This document shows positions 1 to 6,526 of a DNA stretch of 10,881 nt, piece after piece (the stretch's first letter is position 1; each line of letters begins with the position of its first letter). Position numbers and translations under genes: made by a program. The notes below the pieces were generated by a model. It was not told the origin of the DNA, did not search any database, and saw only the letters and a list, made by a program, of their open reading frames with translations. This DNA comes from Lunasporangiospora selenospora (lineage: Eukaryota; Mortierellomycota; Mortierellomycetes; Mortierellales; Mortierellaceae): the NCBI GenBank assembly GCA_015680635.1, contig JAABOA010000886.1:1-10881 (forward strand), given 5' to 3'.

Positions 1-36
<36 letters not shown>
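1..36. repeat. (TC)n dinucleotide microsatellite
   Basis: Eighteen uninterrupted TC units open the window and grade into a longer pyrimidine-rich stretch. Its true length is unknown because it touches the window edge. Such tracts are common in fungal promoters and 5' leaders, and they are unstable in replication and prone to length error in assembly. Confidence 0.95.
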
Positions 37-44
<8 letters not shown>

Positions 45-700
45 GCTCTGTCTTTTTGTCTCTCTCCTTCTTGTTTTCCCGCCCTGTTCTGTCTTCCCGC
101 GTCCTTGCTGATCTGTCTTTGCATCGCCTTCATTCACTCCATTCATTTATTCCCTCCACAGCTCTCCAACCTTCTCCATCTCGCTCTCCATCCCGCTTTC
201 CCCACACTCGCATTTGTTTGCATCCATCCTTTGATCTTCCTCACACACCCGACGCGTCGCCTGCGGCTCCCTTTGCTTTCAAACTCCGTATGTTCCCTTG
301 CATAGGCCTTGCATCACTCCTCCATTCCCACCATGCGCGGCTTCTCTCTCCTCTGGCCTGGCTACTCTCTCTTGGCAGCTTCTGACCGCTCCTTGCCAAT
401 TCGTGCCCCATCATAGGCGCCAGATCTCCCGCCTCATCCTTGTCCTTATCCCAAGCCCTACTTCAGTTCCTCTCCACTGGCTCCTAGACATTGGCGATCC
501 GAGCGTTCTAGCAACAGCAGTAGTACCATCTCAGCCAGCAGACGCATCCCGTGCCAGTCTTTTTTCTTCTCGGATCGACATTTCGAGAGGCTCAGAAGGC
601 GACTGAGACTGGCCTGACGGACGACCTGGCCGGCTCAGGGCGCAAGAAAAAAAGCGGCTCTTTTGCTCGCGATGTAGTTGTCGCCGGCTCGACAGCGGCC
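37..700 (+). promoter_or_regulatory. CT-rich promoter and 5' leader of the 701-4588 gene
   Basis: This stretch is strongly pyrimidine-rich on the plus strand, especially up to about 480, and carries no convincing gene. Open frames here begin at non-ATG codons and have low-complexity Ser/Leu/Pro/His composition, as expected from CT-rich DNA read in any frame. The position directly before a strong ATG suggests core promoter plus untranslated leader. I cannot place the transcription start, and I see no clear TATA box. Confidence 0.5.
672..677 (+). promoter_or_regulatory. AUG-UAG start-stop upstream element
   Basis: An ATG is followed at once by TAG, 23 bases before the ATG at 701. If the transcript includes it, this is a minimal upstream open reading frame. 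Start-stop elements are known to stall initiating ribosomes and lower translation of the downstream frame. Whether it lies in the mRNA is inference. Confidence 0.4.
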
Positions 701-3700
701 ATGGCTTCTTCTTCTTCTTCATCTTCTCCTTCTCCTTCCTCATCTTTTTCATTTCTCACAACCACTTCCACCTACACATCCTCACCTATCCCCCCCCTCG
801 CAGCCTCATCCATCTCCACCTACACATCCTCACCTATCCCCCTCACAGTCTCATCCATCCCCACCTCCACTTCTACGCAATACCCTACCCCGAACCCCCC
901 ATCGTCAAACCCAACATCAACAACATTGACTTCCGTTACATCCTCCACTGCTTCAGCAAAGCGCAACGCTTTTCTGGCCCCATCACTCCTACCACCCCTC
1001 TCACCAACATATCCTGTGGGATCTCGATCCAGCCAACGTGGATACCGTGATAGCAACAGGCGCTCGTTCTCTGAATCGCAAACCCAGCCGCAGAACCAGG
1101 CACAGCCGCAGACAGGAGCCAGGGACGTCCTCCCGGGGACTGCTTCGCCGACACATATCTATCCAATCATGTCGCGCTCCACTCTGCCCAACCCACCCTT
1201 CCAGCAACAGAGGGGGTCGCAGACAGATCTGGAGCGTGATCAACACAGCCACCAAAAACCTCCTCGAAAGCATCCACAGGACGCATTAAACTGGTTCAAG
1301 CGGGGGGCATTCTTTGGATTTCTTCAATCGCATTATTATGCCCTTCACCCCCATCAAAACGCCCAGAGATCCTCAAACAGGCAAGAAGCGAGCCTCGATC
1401 GCCCAATTGAAACAGCAGGGCGAAAACCGACGCGATGGAGCGCCAGGAGGAGACGCAGTACATTGTCAACAATAACAGCAGAGTCAACAGTTCTGGCCTC
1501 AGAGCGACCCAGTACAGACACGTCTGATATCGCCATGTCCCCACTCTCACCCGGGGAATCCTTCTTGGCGTCAATTGATTCGTATAATGTTGACGGAGTG
1601 AGGACAGTAAGGAGATCCAGCCGCGAGGCACGGCGTCGCAGTAGCTGGCTCAGCACTGGCCTCCACGAGACGGTAACGACCACCACCACTGCTACTGTTC
1701 ATTCAGAATCCAGCATCGGCATGAGCAGCTCTGGAGCCCAGCAGTCGACCATCGTCTCCACCGGTTCAATAGCCCCGACCACCAAGATCACGGAGGTGAT
1801 ATTTGAAAAGGAGCCTGCCGACCTACATGTCACTGGAAGGCCCATATCTTTGCCAGTCTCTGCATCCTTGCCTTTCTCTTCACCCCCTTCACCAACCTCC
1901 TCTTCCTCCTCAACAGCACCAACAGCGCCACCGGATGCTACAGAAGAGTCGACACCAGATGTCACACGAGGACTCTGTCCTCTGCATCATCACCCCAGGG
2001 TGTAGCAGGCGCGTTTAGGGCAGCTGTGCGCTCCTTGACTCTCTTAAATCTAATCACCACCCCTAATTCCAAATCGCGCAAGGCCACCCGTCAGAGGTCT
2101 TCATCGGCGTCGTCCTCTTCACTGAGAATGGCTCCCTCAGATGGCTCAGCAGTCACAGATGGCTCAGGATCTCCTTCACGGCAACAAACCCAGCGCAGTA
2201 CTAAGCAATCCCCCAAGGGTTGTGGAGCAGCCCTTATGCGTATGCCTTTCCTAAAGAAGAAATCTGCGAACCACTACCTATCATTACCCGTTGGTGGGAT
2301 GGCCATGGACTCTTCCAGTGGTGGTGAGGCATGCATGTTGTCAGAGGAGCTATCAGTCACCGAGTTTGCCAAATTAGCTGGAATTACCATCCTCCCTGAG
2401 GACGACCCGGAAATCTACCCGACCAACCCAGACATTTGTCATTCTCAGGATAATATGGTCTCCACTCGTAGCGATGGTAACAGCAGTATTGGTGGAGGAG
2501 CTAATTTGGAGAGAAGTATGATCGGAAAAAATGTCCCCGGAAAGGCTGGTCCTTTAACGGGATCCGAGACTGGCACGTTTAACTCGAACAGGAACTTGAC
2601 TCTGGGAAGTAATACGAGCGAAAGCAGTTCAAGGAGGACCAACATTTGGGACGCACAATTTTGGACGGTACCTGTTGTAAACGAATCTATGAATATCCCT
2701 AACAACAACTCGCAACGATCCTTGTTCTCACCATCCTCGACCTCTTTGCCGTTACTGACTGAAGTCCGTTCTACTGGCCAAGGCAACAGCAACTATATCT
2801 ATGGCAGCAGCAGCGCACCTCATTCTCCGTTTACTGCTCAAAGTCTTTTCCGACAGGGCAGTGATCAGGTCAATTGCCAGGTCAGGCGGTCAAGTTTCAA
2901 TGCAGAGGCAATGTCCGTACCTTCACACAATGTTCCACTCGTTGTCTATCCAGTGCTCAACTCGGAAAGCATGCCACAATTGGATCGAGACTTGGGCAAG
3001 TCGACAGGCACTCAAATTGACATGGGAAGTGTAGCAGGATCAAATATACTTGCAGGCAACGCAACCAATCACCTTTGTACACCGACACCATCCACGCCGC
3101 CATCGCCTTCCCGGGGAGCTCTCACAAAAACGCCCAAACCGAATCCAAGGAGCAGGGTGCAACATGAGGGGGCACAACCCTCGCGCGGCCTGGGCCGTCG
3201 AAGATCATTTTCATCTTTGACCGCAATAGCCATTGAGTTAGAAAGCGATCAAGAGCAGGACAGTGGCAGTTACGGCGAAAGCAGTAGCTACAGCGACAGT
3301 AGTACTCGGGAGAGCAGCATGGCCGAGAAAGGTGAATGCTCAAGATTGGAAAGCGTTAACGGTTCAAGGGCAGGGTCTTTTTCAGTAACCACTTTTGCTG
3401 ATTTTACTTCAGCTAAACCAAAGGCATCTATTGGAGCCTGTCCAGCAGTAGCAGAGGAGCCGGTAATTCCAGCAGCAGAAGCAGAAACAACTATTGCCAC
3501 ACCACCCTCGAGTGGCCTTCACCCTAACCAACAAGATCAGTGCCGTTCTGGTGATTACACTATTCTGTTCACCGGTTCCTCTGATGTCCCTCCAGAAGCG
3601 ACCATTCCTGTCCAGAGGATTCAATCTGCCATCAGTCCAACCTCCCCACCAACCTCTTTGGGGTCACCAAGGATGAGACCAGGTCATAGACTAAGCTTGG

Positions 3701-4588
3701 GTTCCTACAGCGGTCTCTTGATAGGATCCACAAGCATCAGTAGAACGCGTTCACCTTCACCTTCGCCACTCTCGAAACAAGTTCCCATTAACGAGGAACC
3801 CGACGGACATGATGATTTGGCTCCAGAGAAGAGAAAGGAGTGTGGTCAACAAGGACCTGCAAGGCCTGCCCCGGTCGAATCCTTCTCGATTCACTCTTGT
3901 GCCCAACACTGAAGCCATTTCGTTGTCTCCAAAGCTGCAGGTCATGTCTCCAAGGCCGAATCCTCCCGTGGTCTCAGCCATTGACTCCCAGCTGAGACCA
4001 CAGAGATTGTCTCCCATGATGGTTCAACGGCAGCATCTGATACCGCAAATGCATAACCGGACGCTCTCTTTGCCCACCAGCTTTTCTAATTCTCCAGACC
4101 TACCAAGGCCACCATCTCCGACAAAAGATCAAGGACCTGCAGCTTTTGCCCCACAGCCCTTGACGTCACCCATGGCATCCCCGAAACCATGCGACTCGTC
4201 CGCAAGACGTTTCGCACCTGGTACTAAAGTAGGTCGGTTCACGCTCGTGGAAGAAAAATGCACACGTCATATCGATGTTCTGAGGGCTCAAGAGTTGAGA
4301 CGGGGATCACCTCTGGGAAGTCGAGGGGCATCCTCCAGTGCCTGTGCCTCAGACAGAGAGGATGAATCCTGGACGGACCATGAGGGATCACCGTTGCCAT
4401 TGAGACTGTGCGGAGGTGTCCACGACGGGTCGGCATCGCCGGCCATGTCAGCGACCGACTCGGAGCCTGCGTCTGATCTAGATGTGGACTGGGCACTCAA
4501 CCCAATGCTTGAGCCTGAAGAAAACGTATTGGTGTTTAAGCGCAAGAAGGCACGCACCCGACGCGTCTCTCAAAATCCTTTACCCTAG
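701..4588 (+). CDS. Large disordered Ser/Thr/Pro-rich protein, unknown function (frame changes unresolved)
   Basis: I do not recognise this gene. The ATG at 701 has a strong context (GCGGCCATGG) and opens a poly-Ser N-terminus. Coding character continues in three blocks: 701 to about 1960 (frame of 701), about 1975 to 3850 (frame of 2026), and about 3850 to the TAG at 4586-4588 (frame of 701 again), about 1,290 residues in all. No good GTAAGT-type intron explains either switch, unlike the clean introns of the carrier gene at 9146. Short non-consensus introns, sequencing indels or decay are all possible. Most of the protein looks disordered. Order-like islands include LSVTEFAKLAGITILPEDD (about 2350-2406), NIWDAQFWTVPVV (2641-2679) and VGRFTLVEEKCTRHIDVLRA (about 4229-4288). 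Several RRxS-type basophilic kinase sites recur (RRSFS, RRSS, RRRSFSS). A signalling or scaffold role is only a guess. Two separate genes split near 2005-2128 is the alternative. Confidence 0.55.
767..862 (+). repeat. Two-copy 48-base in-frame tandem repeat
   Basis: Two adjacent 48-base units begin at 767 and 815. The first 27 bases are identical and the rest diverged. In the frame of the 701 ATG each unit encodes 16 residues beginning STYTSSPIP. The multiple-of-three period fits expansion under coding constraint and modestly supports this frame. Confidence 0.8.
1945..2000 (+). other. Frame-change junction 1 of the large gene
   Basis: Upstream, the 701 frame is convincing up to roughly ATEESTPDV and then closes with a TAG at 2003-2005. 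Downstream, the frame one base earlier is convincing from about LSSASSPQGVAGAF and stays open to 3912. A GTCACA...CCCCAG intron at 1961-1998 restores phase but is only 38 bases and lacks a consensus donor. A GTGATA donor at 1796 with the AG at 1998 (203 bases) also fits phase. A one-base indel is equally compatible. Confidence 0.6.
3830..3915 (+). other. Frame-change junction 2 of the large gene
   Basis: The middle frame reads sensibly to about DDLAPEKRKE and then stops at 3910-3912. The frame of 701 becomes convincing from about NPSRFTLVPNTEAISLSPK. Phase-compatible introns exist, but none is convincing: GTGGTC at 3842 to AAG at 3914 (73 bases), or GTAGAA at 3740 to CAAG at 3863 (124 bases). 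The second would remove sequence that looks coding. A one-base indel in the GAGAAGAGAAAGGAG stretch is an alternative. Confidence 0.55.
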
Positions 4589-4997
4589 CCTAAAAATTCT
4601 GAACACACAACTTTAATCTTTCCTGTGAAAAAAAAAGAAAAAAAAGATGTCAGTGCCTCAGCAACTTGACTGCGAGCGGCCAAGAATGGTGAGCACTGGT
4701 ATGAGCATCCTATTTTGATGCTACGCTTTGATAGTAGAAAGGAGCTTCCCCCCCTTCTATTCCTTTGAGCATATGTATATATTTTCCACATATTCTTTCT
4801 CACAGAGAACACGCACACTTTAGTTGAGAGAACAAACAAAAAAAAAAACGATAAACAAGAATTACAGATTATACAAAGGTTTGCTTTGAAGGGTTTGGAT
4901 CCGCAGAATGTGGAATATTATTATAAAATATACTATACAAAAACAGTGGTGAGCTGCGAGCAATGGAGAAAAAAAAAGGGGGGGGGGGTCCCGAAAC
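4589..4997. terminator. Shared 3' region between convergent genes
   Basis: This interval separates the stop of the large plus-strand gene from the stop of the minus-strand NSRP1 homologue, so it must hold both 3' ends. It is A/T-rich with A-tracts near 4626-4647 and 4838-4848 and a TA-rich stretch near 4916-4938. I see no exact AATAAA, which fungi often lack. No gene is supported in it. Confidence 0.55.
4969..4988. repeat. A9-G11 double homopolymer
   Basis: Nine A residues run directly into eleven G residues, nine bases from the NSRP1 stop codon. On the transcribed strand this is a C-run followed by a U-run in the 3' untranslated region. Its length is a likely assembly or sequencing error point. 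Confidence 0.9.
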
Positions 4998-6203
4998 TTA
5001 AGAGTCGCTCTTGCCAGCAGCTTTTCTTGCCAGATATCGAGCCTTGGCATCCATGACCTGGTCGTCCTGGTTCTTGCGCTTCAATGCCTGTCGGATTGAT
5101 TCCTGACGTTCCTTCTCTTCTTCCTCCCGCTTCTTTTCCTGCTCCATCAACTGTTTCTCGATTTGCTCTGTCATCCTTGCCCTTTGATCAGTACTCGTGT
5201 TGTCCTGGTGGTCATCACGACGACCGGATGACGACTTGTATTTAGCCTCCTTGTATTCCGAATAAATCTTGTTGCGATCATATCCAGATCTGGACGAAGA
5301 GGATGAGCCTGTTTTTGGTGCGCCAGGCTTCTTTGTGATGTTGAGACCGCCCTTGAGCAGCTCACGCTTATCAATAACTTCGCCATCGTCGTTGATAGCG
5401 ATATGAATACCTCGTTCTCTTGCATCAATAATCTGCCGACGCTCCTCCTCCACTTTGGCACGCTGTTCTTCGTCCATCGATCCAGCAGTGTTTTTACTTG
5501 CAGAAGTAGCAGAGGACTCATCCACAACAATATCAGGTCGTAGTTTGGTCCGCTCGTCCAGCATGGTTCTGTAGAATCCGCGCATCATTGACCCATCCTC
5601 ATCCTTGGCCACAGCCTCATCACGCCTCTTTTCCTCTTCCTCTGCGAGTCGCATAGCCTCCTTTTGAGCCTTGTATGCCGGGGTGATGAACATTTCTTTA
5701 TCCTTGAATTCCTCACCCTCCAGCTCTCGTTCACGTTCAATCCGTCTCTCCTCTGCAACCTGTCGGTCCCGTTTCCTTGTTTCTGCTGCTTGAAGGAGAG
5801 CAAGGACGTATTTGGGTTTACGTTCTTCGGCGTCCTTTTTACGAGCGATTTCTTTGGCTCGATCCCCAGCCTTGAGTTGATCATAAACGCCATCATAGTC
5901 AAAGATGGTCGCGTCCTGCGCTAGTGCCTCGTTCTGCTGGTCGACCACGTTTTGGGCCTGGACGGTCGAGGTGGCATAGGAGCGCAGTGTTTTGTTGACG
6001 ACTGCTGTAGAGTTAGGTGGTCTCCTGGAGGAAGAAGAAGAAGAAGAAGAGGAAGGCCTGTCCTCGTCTAGGTCATCTTCATCCGAACTGCGATCGCCAA
6101 AGGCATTGGTACGCCCCATTGGTCGGGCATTGGCGCCTGGTTTACCAAATGTTGCCCCGGTAGTCTTTTTTCGAACATTGAGTCCAAACTGAAGTCCTGA
6201 CAT
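4998..6203 (-). CDS. NSRP1/CCDC55-family nuclear speckle splicing regulator homologue
   Basis: The single-exon frame encodes 401 residues, ATG at 6203-6201 and stop TAA at 5000-4998. The N-terminus has the short FGLNVRKK start, followed by an acidic patch and a nine-Ser run (residues 51-59). The family core spans about 98-218: FDYDGVYDQ (101-109), KPKY (129-132), a long charged coiled coil, FKDKEMFITPAYK (166-178) and GFYRTML (209-215). These match the order of conserved blocks in human NSRP1. A second conserved block, KRELLKGGLNI (279-289), and a C-terminal ARYLARKAA (388-396) also fit. The family is nuclear and acts in alternative splice-site choice in animals; the same role here is inferred. 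Human NSRP1 is about 558 residues with an RS-rich tail, so this copy is shorter. Coiled coils near 340-376 may mediate self-association. Confidence 0.87.
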   Translation of the reverse strand: MSGLQFGLNVRKKTTGATFGKPGANARPMGRTNAFGDRSSDEDDLDEDRPSSSSSSSSSRRPPNSTAVVNKTLRSYATSTVQAQNVVDQQNEALAQDATIFDYDGVYDQLKAGDRAKEIARKKDAEERKPKYVLALLQAAETRKRDRQVAEERRIERERELEGEEFKDKEMFITPAYKAQKEAMRLAEEEEKRRDEAVAKDEDGSMMRGFYRTMLDERTKLRPDIVVDESSATSASKNTAGSMDEEQRAKVEEERRQIIDARERGIHIAINDDGEVIDKRELLKGGLNITKKPGAPKTGSSSSSRSGYDRNKIYSEYKEAKYKSSSGRRDDHQDNTSTDQRARMTEQIEKQLMEQEKKREEEEKERQESIRQALKRKNQDDQVMDAKARYLARKAAGKSDS

Positions 6204-6526
6204 TGGCGATTATAATTGGTTGATGCTGATTTGAATGCGAGTCTTGTTTGGTCCTTTCAGTTCCAATGGCGCTGATTCCGAGAAAGGGAAAAGAGTTGAT
6301 GAAACAAAAGAGGAAAAAGCTGAAAGGCAAAAGGACATGCAGTAAACCCATGCATGCGTCTCTGGGAGTGGCTTATGTTTGCAGCTCTACGTTCCTTATC
6401 CAGGCGAAGCAAACCCAAGGTTGCACCGAGCACTCCTTCATTCTGTTTTGTTTTCCTTCTCTCTCAAGATTCCCACTCCTATTTTCATTTCCCCACATTC
6501 ACCCAGGAAAGCAAAGGTAGTCTGCC
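6204..6526. promoter_or_regulatory. Divergent promoter between NSRP1 homologue and glycyl-tRNA synthetase
   Basis: The two ATGs point away from each other, 323 bases apart, so both promoters and leaders lie here. A CCAAT core is present on the plus strand at 6263-6267 and an ATTGG (CCAAT on the minus strand) near 6216-6220. A palindromic ATGCAT lies near 6350-6355, and a pyrimidine-rich stretch at about 6430-6505 precedes the synthetase ATG. Shared control of the two genes is an inference. Confidence 0.6.
6354..6419 (+). other. Possible alternative first exon with mitochondrial presequence
   Basis: From the ATG at 6354 the frame reads MRLWEWLMFAALRSLSRR and then SKPK: hydrophobic and Arg/Lys-rich with one acidic residue, resembling a mitochondrial targeting peptide. 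A GT at 6420 and the AG at 6519-6520 define a 101-base segment whose removal would fuse it in phase to the synthetase just upstream of its ATG. The donor (GTTGCA) is weak, so this is speculative. The TAG at 6518-6520 would otherwise block any upstream extension. Confidence 0.2.

Noticed and set aside
56-385. 109-codon open frame in the CT-rich leader
   Set aside because: It has no ATG at its start, low-complexity composition and no recognisable domain.
889-1042. Coding-like stretch one frame earlier (NINNIDFRYILHCFS)
   Set aside because: The third-position C bias is created by the Ser/Thr codons of the 701 frame, and the stretch ends at a TGA without an intron.
1011-1430. Coding-like third frame (ILWDLDPANVDTVIATGARS; IWSVINTATKNLLESIHRTH)
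   Set aside because: It contains an in-frame TAA at 1287-1289 and would need two extra frame changes, while the 701 frame is open throughout.
1843-1914. Apparent transmembrane helix in the frame of 2026 (IFASLCILAFLFTPF)
   Set aside because: It overlaps a Ser/Pro/Thr-rich stretch in the frame of 701. Reading TCN and CCN codons one base earlier automatically yields Phe, Leu and Ile with C in third position, so this is probably a shadow.
1945-3915. Programmed ribosomal frameshifting as the cause of the frame changes
   Set aside because: I see no slippery heptamer with a clear downstream structure at either junction, and two opposite events in one nuclear gene would be exceptional.
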